From Paguma larvata (taxonomy: Eukaryota; Chordata; Mammalia; Carnivora; Viverridae): a DNA stretch of 64,000 nucleotides. Numbering within the stretch: the stretch's first letter is position 1; every line of letters begins with the position of its first letter. The stretch spans positions 16,387,370 through 16,451,369 of the forward strand of contig CM057843.1 of NCBI GenBank assembly GCA_030068075.1, in the 5' to 3' direction. The position numbers were made by a program, and so were the translations under genes. The notes beneath the pieces are model-generated. The model was given only the letters and a program-made list of their open reading frames with translations. It did not search any database and was not told the origin of the DNA. This document shows, in pieces, positions 48,554 through 61,283 of this stretch.

Positions 48554-49492
48554 AAGAATAAGAATAATAATAAAAGTACTTCTGACACTTTTTAAATAAA
48601 AACACAGCAGATGGCTTTACTTCTAAGAGACGAGATTTCTGCTCCCCTAGGTTTTCATGGCTCCTTGCCATATAATGGTTTTTTAAATTCACTTAGGAAC
48701 TGAATGGCTACAAACAGCTAATACTGAAAATCGCCTTTGCGCAGACTCCTGACTGTGCCTGCACTTGCTTCCTTCCCTGTTTTACTGAAGACGTCTGATC
48801 GGTCTGATCCACGAATGTTACCCCACGCGCTTCAAGCTCCACGAGGGCACTGTCTGGAAATGTGAGGGCAGGACAGTCAGTATCAACCACTTGCCTCTTT
48901 TTATTCTTCGTGGCTCATGATATCCACTGGATTAAAATAAAATATTTTTTAAAATGCCAGTTTCAAGGACTCTGGGAAGTTACAATGTTTAATTATTAAC
49001 CATTAGTGATATTAAAATATTTATATGCCTTTTAGTTCTACTTAATTGAATTTGGTAGCGACAGTGATGGAGGCGGCCCTTCCCTCGGCAGATGACAGCA
49101 TTATCAGTTTGTCTGAAAAAGGCAGGCTTCGGACAGCTCTTTCTTCGGAGACCCTATATGGATTTGTCTGAAGCCATCCGTGCTAATGGACTGTTTTCAC
49201 CCTCGGCCACGACAGGTGAAGCCAGCCCATGTCTCAGTGTGGACTCCCATAGAGATATCCACGGTGCGAGTTTGTCCGATAGCGGGAGTTCTAAGACTCT
49301 TAGATCGGTTTCAGGTGCTCTGCGGTACACTGTGGGGAGGCTGGAAAAGTGGGGTGTGCCCACAGCTGTGTGCCCTCTGGCGGGCTGTTACTCGCCCTTC
49401 ACAACTCAAGGCACAAGACGGGGGAAACGACTCGAGATGAACCAGCAAATGAATGTTCTAGACGGCGAAAGAGTCTCCTATTCGTGAGTTTA

Positions 49493-49639
<147 letters not shown>

Positions 49640-50388
49640 CTATAATTTTGTCCACAGCAAATTTCATTTTAATTTTGATAGCACGAACCCACACTCCTGG
49701 TACCCGATGGAGGAAAATTCTCTGGGAGAGACATGTTATAAAATTATATATGAATTCATTGTCCGGGACATGCACGGGTCCCATGCTTATCCACTCTGAA
49801 AACCACTTATTAAAGACACAGCTGCTTTCTCCAGAGCCACTGTTGCAGGTGTAAAGCATCAGTGCTCACGATGATTTCAGAGCCTTGCACACATCCCGAA
49901 GCCTGCGAATCGACCAAGGATAAACCAACCCTGGGAAATGGGCGACTGAAGTCCAGGACCAGCGCCGAAGTGACTAAGACCCCAGCTGAAGCTGTATGCA
50001 GCCAACGAGGCTACCCTGTGCCTGAGTGACAGCCCCTCTCTGCCTGGGCTGTGGTCCCAGCATCACTCGTCGTGACCCCTTTCACTCTCGAAGCACCCGG
50101 GGTTGGACAACACAGTGGTATGGTCACCCTAACAAAGAGGTACTAGATTTGCTGCCAAGGAATTCACACTACAGTGGAGGGGACAGCAAGCGCTTAGCTT
50201 AAGGGCCACAGCCAGCCTGCACCTGCTTCTGAATGGCTCGCAAGATACTAATACGTGGGTTTGTTGTTTTTTTTTTTTTACATTTTTTTAACGATTAGAA
50301 AAATAAATCCAAAGAAGGAGAATACTTGGTGAACGTGAAAATTACATGAAAGTCAGATCTCCGTGTCCACAAACGGAGTCGCCCTGGA

Positions 50389-50700
50389 CCTCAGCCGCAC
50401 TCGCTTTGTCCACACCTCGCTCTGGCTGCTTTCACACCACAGGGGCCGGGCCGGGTCGGGTCGCTGCAACAGGGACGACGGCATGGCCCAGACCTCAGCC
50501 ACACTCGTTTTGTCCACACCTTGCTCTGGCTGCTTTCACACCACAGGGGCCGGGCCGGGTCAGGTCGCTGCAACAGGGACGACGGCATGGCCCAGACCTC
50601 AGCCACACTCGTTTTGTCCACACCTTGCTCTGGCTGCTTTCACACCACAGGGGCCGGGCCGGGACGGGTCGCTGCAACAGGGACGACGGCATGGCCCAGA
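50389..50700. repeat. Minisatellite, 104-bp unit x 3
   Basis: Three adjacent copies start at 50389, 50493 and 50597, each opening with CCTCAGCC and closing with GCATGGCCCAGA. Copies 2 and 3 differ at only two positions (GTCAGG versus GACGGG); copy 1 differs from copy 2 at four, all transitions. The unit is GC- and CpG-rich (GGGGCCGGGCCGGG). Because 104 is not a multiple of three, each reading frame continues as a different one in the next copy, which yields long meaningless open frames on both strands. Confidence 0.97.
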
Positions 50701-50997
50701 AAACCTAAAATATTTACTCTCTGGCCCTTTACCGAAGGTTTGCAGACTGGCATACAGATGATTATAATAGCATGTATAGCGCGATGATGGGCTCGGAACC
50801 AGCCGGGGAGGGAGAGGCAGGGAAAGTATCCTTCCAAGCACTCTCCAACAGACTGAAAGACTCGGCAGGAGCCCGATGCTTTGAGGGGATGGCAGGGAAG
50901 AAAAGAGTGACCTAGAGGCACCACGGGGAAGCCTACAGAAAGGCACTGGAGGCAGAGATTTCATGATGTGCTCAAGTAGCCGGAAGAACTCGGGACA

Positions 50998-51212
50998 GCA
51001 TCGAGGTTAAGGGTCCCGGCTTTGCAGTCAGAGATGAGGGTTACGTTTCCGCTTTACCAGTTACGAGTGGGTAAGGAACACTGTCTGCAAGCCAGTCTCC
51101 TCATCTGCAAAAGGAGGGTGATGATATAGAACTTGCAAGATTAAAGTGAGGATTAATACGATACTGACACACAGCACAATGCCTGGCATATGCAAGGTGC
51201 TTAATAATGACT
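50998..51212 (+). mobile_element. MIR element
   Basis: The core is recognisable: GGTTAAGGGTCCCGGCTTTG, CTCCTCATCTGCAAAAGGAG and GAGGATTAATACGATACTGA, ending CAATGCCTGGCATATGCAAG. It is an old tRNA-derived mammalian SINE. Confidence 0.85.
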
Positions 51213-51217
51213 AACTT

Positions 51218-51648
51218 TTTTTACTGTTTATTTTTGAGAGAGAGAGAGAGGGCGTGAATAGGGGAGGGGTAGAAACAGAGGGAGAGGGGCGCCTGGGTGG
51301 CTCAGTCGGTTAAGCGGCCGACTTCAGCTCAGGTCATGATCTCACGGTCTGTGGGTTCGAGCCCCGCGTCAGGCTCTGTGCTGGCAGCTCAGAGCCTGGA
51401 GGCCTGCTTCGGATTCTGTAGCTCCCTCTCTCTCTGCCCTTCCCTTGCTCACTCTCTGTCCCTGTGTCTCTCAAAAATAAAAAATAAAAAAAAAGAAAAA
51501 AAAGAAACAGAAGGAGACACAGAATCCGAAGCAGGCTCCGTGCTCAGTTCTAAGCACAGAGCCCAACGCGGGCTTGAACCCATGGACCGTGAGATCATGT
51601 CGTGACCCGACTGAAGCTGGATGCTTACGTGAGCCACCCAGGTGCCCC
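51218..51648 (-). mobile_element. Felid tRNA-Lys SINE, split by another SINE
   Basis: The tail half (51218-51285) and head half (51503-51648, ending GGTGCCCC) form one minus-strand copy, with the plus-strand copy at 51286-51502 inside it. Confidence 0.93.
51286..51502 (+). mobile_element. Felid tRNA-Lys SINE nested in an opposite SINE
   Basis: A near-consensus copy. AGAAACAGAGGGAGA (51271) and AGAAACAGAAGGAGA (51503) form the duplication inside the older copy. Confidence 0.95.
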
Positions 51649-52108
51649 AACTCTCCCGTCTTTAAGTAGAACCCCGAAGTGTGCAATCCTGCTCTTGTCC
51701 TGAGTTCTGATTTTGTCATGTCACTTGGTGGCTGGTGTTTTTCCTTTGGATGTTTTAATATAATTGCAAAGGCAATGTGTTCCAGACTGACCTCAACACA
51801 TTTCCATGCAAACCAAGTGCTTCTCCAGAGCTCTTTTTTCTTTTGGTCAAATATATACCTTTTTCTCTGATAATTCATATCAAAATCTTCAGAATCAGCT
51901 TTGATTTCTTCTCTTCACTGACCAACCATATTCATCACCAGGTGCTGGTCATTTAAACTTCATAAATGTGTCTCAAATCTACCTTCCCATTTTACTGTAC
52001 TATTAACACCTGTACGGAATCATAATAAAACTACTTGCTCAAAAATATTTAATGATTTAATGTTCTCCTCGCTGCTCATTCTCCAGAGGCCTTGCAAAAG
52101 TCCACACC

Positions 52109-52315
52109 TTTTTTTTTTTTAAGTTTATTTATTTGAGAGAGACCGAGACAGCGCAAGTGGGGGCAGGGCAGAGACAGACAGAGAGAGAGAATCCCGAGCA
52201 GGTTCTGTGTTGCAGGGGCAGAGCCTGATGTGGGGCTCGAACCCATGAAACCACAAGATCATGACCTGAGCCAAAACCAAGAGTTGGAAGCTCAGCTGAG
52301 CCCCGCAGGTGCCCC
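52109..52315 (-). mobile_element. Felid tRNA-Lys SINE
   Basis: The head complement GCAGGTGCCCC ends at 52315. The flanks AAAGTCCACACCTTT and GAAAGTCCAAATTCTTT are the duplication. Confidence 0.92.
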
Positions 52316-52504
52316 TGAAAGTCCAAATTCTTTGTGTGTTACATGGCTTGAAGGCCATCCCTCATCTCGCCCCGCCACTATATGCAACCTTATCACTTAG
52401 TGTACTTCTGTCCCCGTGCCACACGTGTCACTGTCTTGTGAACACAGCCACGTGCCCTGGGGAGGCAGAGACTCGGGCAGCTTTTAACTCTGAGGCCCGA
52501 GACA

Positions 52505-52625
52505 ACAGCTGGCGTCTGGAGCCTCAGCTTCGTCGAAGCTAATGAGATGAAGCCCTCCACCTCACAGAGCTGCTGTGAGGATTTAAGAAGGCCGTGCCCA
52601 GTGCCACGCTGTGGCACACCACGGA
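52505..52625 (+). mobile_element. MIR fragment
   Basis: GCTGCTGTGAGGATTTAAGA and CCCAGTGCCACGCTGTGGCA follow the 3' part of MIR. Confidence 0.6.
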
Positions 52626-52892
52626 AAGAACTTCTGCTCATTCCTCACCTACATCTGCACCTGCCGATTAGCCTGACAGTTCCTGAATTTTCAGCTAACA
52701 AATCTGACCTTCCTTCAAGATTAAGTTCAAGTTCAACCACGCAAAAGGAAGCCCAAACCTCTGACTTGATGTGATTTTTCCTCCTTTCACCCCCCATGAC
52801 ATGAGTCTCAACCTCTGGGAAGCGTGGTTGCACCTTGTGTGAAATCGCAGTAGTATACGTGAAATACACCCTTGTCAAGAATTCACACAGTC

Positions 52893-53089
52893 AGGGCACC
52901 TGGCTCGGTGGGTTAAGCTTCCCACTCTTGACTTCAGCTCAGGTCATGATCTCACAGTTCACGGGACTGAGCCCTGCATGGGGCTCTGTGCTGACAGTGC
53001 AGAGCCTGCTTGGGGTTCTCTCTCTCTGACCCTTCTGCGTGTGTGCTCTCTCCCTCTCTCTCAAAATAAATAGACATAAAAAAAAAAAA
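52893..53089 (+). mobile_element. Felid tRNA-Lys SINE
   Basis: The head AGGGCACCTGGCTCGGTGGG has a 4-bp deletion. AAGAATTCACACA and AAGAATCACACA flank it. Confidence 0.92.
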
Positions 53090-53214
53090 AAGAATCACAC
53101 AATTTATAAAGCAAGAGATCAGGCAAATAAGTCTGTTTATGATTTCACTCCATATTAGTGTCACTCTAGGTGGCAAATAAAATACAGATTTTCCATTTTT
53201 AGGTGCAATCTTTT

Positions 53215-53880
53215 TGCTTTTTAACTTTATTGAAATATAACTGATGTATAACACCTGCATATAAAGTATATAATTTGGTAAGCTTTCACTTAAGTCTATA
53301 CTCATGAAGGCATCGCCGCAATCAGGATACGGTACATACCCATCATTCCCAAGTTTTGTCATGTCTTGCTGTAATCCCCCCCACACACAGCTTTTCCTCA
53401 GGCAGCAGTGAACCACTTTGAGTCCCTATCAACAGATCACTTGCATTTTCTAGACTTTTATGTAAACAGAACTTTATAATATGCACTTTCCGTCTGGACT
53501 TTTTTTCACTAGGCAAAATTATTTTGAGATTCGTCATATAGCTCAGTGTATCAATATCAATATTGCTCAGTGTATCAATAGCTCACTCTTTTTTATTGCT
53601 GAGCAATATTCCGTTATATATATTGCTAATACCACTATTATGGATCTATTCACTTGTTGATGGATATGTGGGTTGTTTCCAGTTTGGGGCTATTATAAAA
53701 AAGCAGCTATGGACATTTGTGTTCAAGTCTTTGTGTGGGCATACGCTTTTACTTTTCACAAGGAAAGAGCATGCATCACACAGTAGGTATATATTTAAAC
53801 TACATAAGAAACTGTTGAACTGTTTCACAAAGTGGATTGCCATTTTACATTCCTCCTAGCGGTGTGTCAGAGTTCCATTT
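53215..53880 (-). mobile_element. Old L1 (L1M-like) 3' fragment
   Basis: The antisense L1 phrases are TTTATTGAAATATAACTGAT, TATTGCTGAGCAATATTCCG, and TTGATGGATATGTGGGTTGT. A duplicated AGCTCAGTGTATCAATA-like segment occurs at about 53540-53580. Confidence 0.85.
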
Positions 53881-54791
53881 TGGGACCCTTCAAGAACTCC
53901 GTTTTGGGTCATATCATGTGCCAAGGACAAGGGGAAGACGGCATGGCTAGCACACCAAGATAGTTATAAATACCAGCAGGGGTCCTGTGACCAGGTGCGG
54001 ATACGTGGAATGTAATAGTTTTGAGTACTTTTCTCCTCTTTGGATATAAACATATTTGCATATATAAACCGAAGTTTTTACTCCCCTCTCCCCTCCTCCT
54101 AGTGTCGAATGTACGCTGACAGTATTTAATCTCGTGTCTCAGAACTGAAGCTGGACAAACGTCAAGGGGGGGCTGTGACCCAGCTTGACGAGGGATGAAC
54201 ATCACCCAAAGACGCAAAAAGGGACTAGTGAGTTTCGGGTCAGTGAGTTCAGGGGTGTACGAGGGATACCGTCGTCGTGTTTGGCTACGGTCTTCTCTGG
54301 CAGCTAGGTTTGACCGAACGGCCTGGCCCATGCTCAGCTGACAAGGCGTTGCATTCGCGTGCTGCGCCAGTCTAGCTAACCCGGAACCACACTGCCCCAC
54401 GCTCCCTTTCCTGCACAGCTCGGGGGTCGGGACAGCCGCAGAGCTCGCACGAGCTCTGGAAGGTGGCAGTGAGACAGCGGCCATGCTCACACTTGGACAA
54501 CTGCTCTAAGCTCAGGCACTACTGGCGCTCACACCCAGCTGGTGGGGAGCTGCCTGCTGCCTTGGCTGCCAGAGGGGCACCCGGCCTGCGGCCAATCCCT
54601 GAGCTCGCCCCTTCTCAGAATCCTGGGCCAAGTCTGTGCGCTGTTTCACGGTGAAGCACACGTGTCCTTCCGCAGGTTACCCGCGCCATCGAAGCTGCTG
54701 ACGGGGAAGCAGCAAGAAACAGACACGAGTTCCGAGTTCCGGCGGGTTCTGGTGAGTTTCACCCCAGCCTTGCAGACTGCAGGTGGCTCCT

Positions 54792-54846
54792 GCTCCCCTC
54801 CCTCCCTCCCCTCCCCTCCCCTCCCCTCCCCTCCCCTCTCCTCTCT
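54792..54846. repeat. (CCCTC)n pyrimidine tract
   Basis: CTCCCTCCCTCCCCTCCCCT followed by further CCCCT units; the strand is purely pyrimidine for about 55 bases. Confidence 0.95.
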
Positions 54847-55056
54847 TCTCCGAGGGTCCTGCTATCCTCAGCTCAACAGCAGGTACAGGCACCACCACAG
54901 CCTTCCAGACGGCTTCACTCTCAGCACCGCGTTTGGCTTCATTCCCCACAACACATCCCTTAAATCACTCACAGTGGTTCTGACGCTCTGCCCAAACCCC
55001 AATAAGGGCTTCTTTCTCTACTACGGTCAATACTGTCACTAATTTAAGGGTATTTA

Positions 55057-55265
55057 AAATGTTTATTTATTTATTTTGAGAGAGAGTGCAAGCCAGGGAG
55101 GGGCAGAGAGAGAGAGAGAGAGAGAGAGGAGACACACAATCTGGAGCAGGCTCCAGCTCCAAGCTGTCAGCACAGATCCCATTGCGGGGCTTAAACCCAC
55201 GAACTATGAGATCGTGACCTGAGCCGAAGCCCCGCGTTCAACCGACTGAGCCGCCCAGGTGCCCC
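55057..55265 (-). mobile_element. Felid tRNA-Lys SINE
   Basis: The head complement is GCCCAGGTGCCCC, ending at 55265. A (GA)n run lies at about 55109-55128, and GTATTTAA occurs on both sides. Confidence 0.92.
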
Positions 55266-56303
55266 TAAGTTACAAAGTATTTAACCTCTCAATACGCTCA
55301 TCTTATCTGAAGTTCTGAATGACAGGCTTCCTGAGATATGTGAATTTATGATTCTTAAAGAGAACCATCCAAACAGGCACAAATAATTTATTAAATGAAC
55401 CATCAGTGGAAATGAATATGTACATTTGCAGATAGCATTACGTTCATTTTATAATGACTTATAAGTGTTAAAAAATTCTTTGCCCCTGAGAGTCTCTATT
55501 CTTTCTTGAACTAGTTCAGGTTACATGTAATTAAAATGCTCTGTCTGTTTAAATTCCCTCCCTACCCCAACATTCAAACACTTTCTATAGGTATTTGAAA
55601 TAATCTTTCCTTCGTAACTCATTGATTTAATTTCACAGGGGTAATGAGCATTCCCATTATAAATCATGCTATTTAAATGCTGGTTAAGGTGTTAGCTCAT
55701 ATAACCTAGAAACTCTCACATAAACAAGTATTTTGGCAGTGCTCAAGGCGTGCTTCAGGAACTGAATGAATTATTCAGATGAGACAAGGATACCAGCCTG
55801 TCTCCATTTTCAGCACGTCAGCCATCCAAAGATGGGCACTGAGGTCCAGGACGCGCGGTCCGACTGCTAGATGCCAGAACTCAGCGGGAGCGTCTGACTC
55901 CCAAGAGTGCGTGTGTTGTTCAGGACGAGCAACGTCTGGGTAGAAATACCATGCTAACCACGCTAACCAAGGCCGGAGGTTCGTTTCAGTGAGCATGGAC
56001 CATCCTTCCCAGCACCAAGGGACCCACAGCTCATTACCCTACTTTGCGCTGTTTTCTGTGCATTTCCTAGAAGGCCTTTCAGTTTAGATACTTAAAGCAC
56101 ATTTCCAAAACATAAAATAGAGCGTAGTCAGATAACAAATGTAAATACTTTAGAACCCACAGCTGGCTTGTTAATCTACTCACGTTTTGTTCCTGTGCTT
56201 TATAATAACTTTTTTCATGAGGTTATTACCATTTCGGTTGGCTCCAACTCCTTCTTCAGTAGTTAAGTAAAACTGCTGCACTTTGTATTAAAAACAAAAT
56301 ACA

Positions 56304-56481
56304 TGGGCGCCGGAGTGGCTCAGTCAGTTAAGCGTCTTGACTTTGGCTCAGGTCGTGATCTCATGGTTTGTGAGTTCGAGCCCCGCATCGGGCTCTCCGC
56401 TGTCGGCGCAGAGCCCTCTTTGGATCCTCTGTCCCCTCTCTGCCCCACCCCCCGCTCAAAAGTAAATAAACATTAAAAACT
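56304..56481 (+). mobile_element. Felid tRNA-Lys SINE, short
   Basis: The head is GGGCGCCGGAGTGGCTCAGT. The CT-rich part is brief, and the tail is AAAAGTAAATAAACATTAAAA. Confidence 0.92.
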
Positions 56482-58944
56482 TAAAACCCCCCTTAATCGC
56501 TATGAAATGGACGGCAACATTTCTCAATTAAAATAAAAAAATACAAATGCAGTATTACCAGCCCTTAGAATATACTGTTCTGCCCCCTTCCCACACCTGC
56601 CTACTCTGAATGACAGCAGAAGGAACACACAGTAGTGGGCACAGTCTGGACGGCTGCTCAGGCCACGCTGACTCTGTCGGGGGTCAGGCTCGCGCTGACC
56701 CGCCTTCGGAAGGCTCTGTTCACGGGGTCCCAGAAGGCCACAGAAGCCAGGACGCAGACCTGGACACAGTGACTAGTTTACTGAGCAGCGCTCTGATGCG
56801 AACTGGGCCGCCGGGCGTCCCTCCCTCCCCTTCGGTTGTGTGAGGCCCGGGGCCAAGTCACCTCTGGGGCTCCGCCTCTGGCCTCCGACGCCCTAACACG
56901 CGAGGACTGCGAAATGTTTCACACGTACAGCGCCGTCTGGCCCAGAAGGTAAGCAAACTTTGCTTTTTCCCTCGGCAAACAACTGACTTCTAATCCATCT
57001 GTGTTCGTTTTCAAACACGTGTTTCAGCCTCGTTCCTCATAAAAACCCACCAGTCTTCTGGCTTTCTTTTCCTTTTAAACTTTTCCCTTTCTTTTCAGGC
57101 CCCCTACCTCGTCCCTTCCTGTACGCTCGGTCCTGTACGCCCCCTCCCGCGAGCCCCTATCGACTGTCCAACGGTCTGGCTCCTGATCGAAAGACAGCTC
57201 GAAGTAGCTCGGAGAGGACGGGGCTTGGTCTATGACAACAGGGTGGTGGCTGCTTCGGGGAGTGACTCGATTTGGTGTCGAGCGTGCTATCACGATTCCC
57301 ATCTCTTGAATCTGCGCAGCGGATTTCTGCTTGCAGGCTCTTTCCGGCAAACAGCCAAAACGGCACTGGCAGCCGCAGACTCTCGCGCTCCCGGCAACCT
57401 TAGCAGGAAGTCTGCTTCCTGACAGCTCTCAAGGAAAAGCCCAGAACCAGCATCGCGGCCAGGAGATGAGGTGACCATCCTCTGAGCGGGGAAGGGGTGC
57501 TGGAGGAGAGACACAATGACGCGGCATCTCCCGCAGGCCGCGAGCGTTACTTTCTCTATAGGAAAGCGCAACTCTATTCCCAGAAGAAGGCAGGAAGATG
57601 GCAGGCAGACAGAGGCAGGGAAATTATTCAGAACTCACCTAGAGAATCAACACCCCCAAGTCACTTCATCCCCCACGTCACACTTTATACAGTAACCTGC
57701 CTACAGCCTTAGCGGTATTCCTAGGTGAAGCATCCGAAAGGCATTCATCAGTACGAACGTAATAATTTATATTCATCTCTGTCTTACAGTCGGTTTGGGG
57801 ATCGGTTTAATGGCTCTAGTGGACAGCGTAGTAAGCGGATCGGGTTTCTCCTCGTGGCGACTTGGGGAAGACACAGCACACTGTTACGCCAGCGGACGGG
57901 CGAGTGTTTATTAGATGCGTACTATGAGGCATGTGCTCTTCTATTGTATCCTGCCTTCCTCCTTGTAATTATTATTACTCCAAAGAGGTGATGCCCAGAT
58001 ACAAACTATGCCTATTAATCCTAACGGATAACGTGTACCGACGATACTCCTGAACTTCATGCGTGAAACTGACAACAGCTACCACGAGCGGAGAGAAGCA
58101 GAACCTGTTCCCCAGTGATGAACGCCCTTCCCCTTACTCTGATCGACTGCACGCTACGCAAAAAAGGAGATGTACTGTGGACATGTTTGTAAGTCAGGCT
58201 CAGAAAATACTGACTCTGGTAACAAGGGGGAACCTTCTTTCCCCTGTGCTGAGTCACCGGAGCAGCGTTCTTCCTGAGACTCGATAGGAAAACAAACACG
58301 AGAACCCGGCCCGTGTTTGTGTTTCCATCCATCTCCTCGAAGCTGTCAACAACCGTTTGTCATTCCAGTGCGGCTCACCGCTCCCCGGCCCCCGATAATG
58401 CCGCCATCAATCTCGGGCCAAGTTAAAAGGGACGCTAAAATAAATAAATAAACAAAAGCACCGGGAGAGGCCCCTTACCCGGCAGGATTCCACATGCCAT
58501 TACTTTCGGCTTACAGATCAGTTAAGATACCCAGCAGCCATTACTCTTTGGTGTTACCCATGTTCGACCTGCCGTACCCCGAACAAACAGGTTAAGCAAG
58601 ACTCCTTGTTCCCACTGATTTTTCCCCACGAGGCATCTGAACCCATGAGTGCATCCGTGCCCCGGCAATCGTCCGAAGTGGCTCTTCGCCTCAGGTGGTG
58701 ACGCGGACACCGTCCTCCTGTAACCATGCTATTCAAGCCATCTACCGCTTAGTAAGTTGTATTTTAAGTCTTCGCGCTTAAGGGGAAAAAACAGAAAGGT
58801 GTAAAAGGTCGCCCAGCACTTCTGAGACACCGAAAGCCCCACATCCCGGAAGTGACAAAACTCAGAAAGCCTCACCAATTTTGACCGCCCTCAGAGAACC
58901 CCACTATAGGTCACCCCCTCTCCCGCCCAGAGGGGTCTGGGCTT

Positions 58945-59106
58945 GCAATGCCGCTTTCCGAAAAAAGGTGGAGGGAATATACACCAAAATGTCTACAAGG
59001 ATTGGTCTCCGGGTAGAAAGATTTGGGGCTATTTATTATCCCTTACCCTTTTGTATTTTACAATTGTCCATAAAGACAACGTATTTTCCACTTTGGAAAA
59101 AAAAGG
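58945..59106 (+). mobile_element. L1M 3'-end fragment (tentative)
   Basis: Phrases such as ATATACACCAAAATGTCTAC and TTTTGTATTTTACAATTGTC, then an A8 run, resemble old L1 3'UTR ends. The subfamily is not assignable by eye. Confidence 0.5.
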
Positions 59107-61258
59107 TAATAAAAACATTCTCCCTAACGGATACAAATACAATATCTGGACAGGCCCTCTTGCGGTTAGCCAATAAAGAATTACTGAATTGATCTAGGAC
59201 AAAACCCACGTTTACGAAGCCCTAGCCGACTAGAACTCCTTATCCCCCAGAAAGAACCCCACGAAGACAAGCGCTAATCATCCTGAGTATTTCTCAAGTA
59301 CGCCCATTACCCCCCACGCGGGCTCGGCGCGGGTCCCTCAATTCCAGCCCCCCACTTCTTGTCTCATAGGTCGTTAACAGCCCCCCAACCACCTCCTGGA
59401 GCCAGGTACAGACCCTCGGTACCAAGTTTTCACTTGGTGGCGGGAGTGATCTTTCCGGACGCGAGGCGGCCCATGGGGCTGCCACCAACCAGTTCTGCCC
59501 CAGGGGCCACCGGGCCACCTGCCGCAGGGGCACATGCCTCCAGCTCCTTGCCAGGACCCGGGCCGCCTCCGCTGCTGCCCCCAGGACTTGCTGCTCAGCC
59601 CCACAGCGGGCTCTTCTCCGGGTGGGTGTGGCGAGGGGGGGGAGAGGAGTGGGGGGGCACTGCACCGGAAAGCCCACCCTCCCCACGGCAAGGTCATCAC
59701 CCCCAGTTTCACGCGGCTCCTCTGCGCTCTGGACTGCCCGCATGACCTCTCTGCCAACTTGGCCTGTGCCCCTCGGCAAGGAGGCGTCACGTCTGGCCGC
59801 TCGCCTCCCTTCCACGCGTGACGTCTAACGGGGCACTGTCGTTTCCCACTGTCACCCCTGGAGACGCGGCCGTGGACACGTGCGGCCTCCTCTCCCACCC
59901 GGGGCTGGTCCCTCCACCCAGGCTGGCGACCGCCTTCCCTCCCGCCTCCCAGGAAAGCCGTTCTGTCATCTCTCCCTTTCTCCACAGCACGTTCAGCTCG
60001 AGGCTTTTCGCCGGATCACCCCCATCTGTATCCAAACACGCTTCGTTCTCCCCCAGCCCCCACCCTCCCCCAAGCCCCGCATGCACCTCGGCGTCATTAC
60101 CTGACTTTAGCACAAAGCTGGTAGCATCTGGAAGAGAGAGACAACGGTCTCTTCCCCCAGTACAGATGAAGTTTGGGGCCCGCATCTCAGCCAGAGTGGG
60201 GCCCAGGGCGAGCTTAAGAGCCCTCCAAAACCTCCAAATAAACTCCAAGGAATTTCGGCTCTAACAGCTGCCAGGGACTATAATCCCATCTCTGCAAAAA
60301 AACAAAAAACCAAAAACCGAAAACCATTTTAAAAATCGTTTATTCTGAAGGCCGGTTTTGAAGAACAGCACATAAAAGCACTAAGGCCCACTAAAGGCTG
60401 TGAATGGGAAGAGATATTTTGACGGCAAAATTCAAAAAGAAAGCAGCTTTTTAACCAGGGACGTAAGAGATGAGAAAAATCTTTCCTCCCCGAGTGCTCT
60501 ACAGGTCATCGTAATCTAACAGGGACACGGGACTGTCCTCTATGCATACCTTCCTCTGGATCCCTCCACGACTGTAAAACAAACAAGGCACGCTTACTGA
60601 CAACGTTAACAGTGCCGAAACAGTATGACAAGGGTCTGACCCCTGAAACAGCTCCCTAAAACACCACCGAGTTTCAACGCCACTTTAAAAAAAAAAAAAA
60701 AAAAAAAATTAGGACATGAACACTTTTAACAGGCAAGAAGTAAGTAAAATCACCTTTCCCTAGTACTCCGTGGCAGAAGGATGGTAGGACAGACTCAGAA
60801 AAGGAAAGGTTACACCACACGTGGAGGAGTACGGCGGGCAGATGGACAGCGGTTCGAATGCGGCTGTAACATACATCTGGCCGCGACGGGGCCGGGGCTC
60901 GAGAAATCATTAAGCAATCTGAGAACTCCCAAACAAAGAGACTGTAAAATTCTGAACTATAAAGCAAAGGAAACACACTTAATCCCTCAGGGGCTGCAGT
61001 ATGTATTTCAACTGGGTTATCCTTTCCCTCGTAAGGACACGGCGATACACCAGAAGGTGGAGTGACACACTGTCTCCACTGTACGCATGTGGGCACGGAG
61101 CCAGCTTGCTCCTGGCACCTGTGGTTTTAATCATCCATGGCCTTGCTCTACAGAGCAGAGGGAAAAGGCGGGGGGGCGGGGGGGGAGCCAGAGAGAGGCG
61201 GCTGGGGTGGGGGGAATGGGGAAAAAAATACATGTGTCATTCATTCTGCCTATCGGAG

Positions 61259-61283
61259 AATATATATATATATATATATATAT
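61259..61283. repeat. (TA)n tract
   Basis: About 12 perfect TA units after GGAGAA. Confidence 0.95.

Noticed and set aside
50389..50700. CRISPR-like array
   Set aside because: The repeats are directly adjacent without spacers, in a mammalian intron; it is a minisatellite.
50346..50964. Repetitive proteins of about 90-130 residues on both strands
   Set aside because: They are produced by the 104-bp minisatellite; the frame shifts at every unit and several frames are open together.
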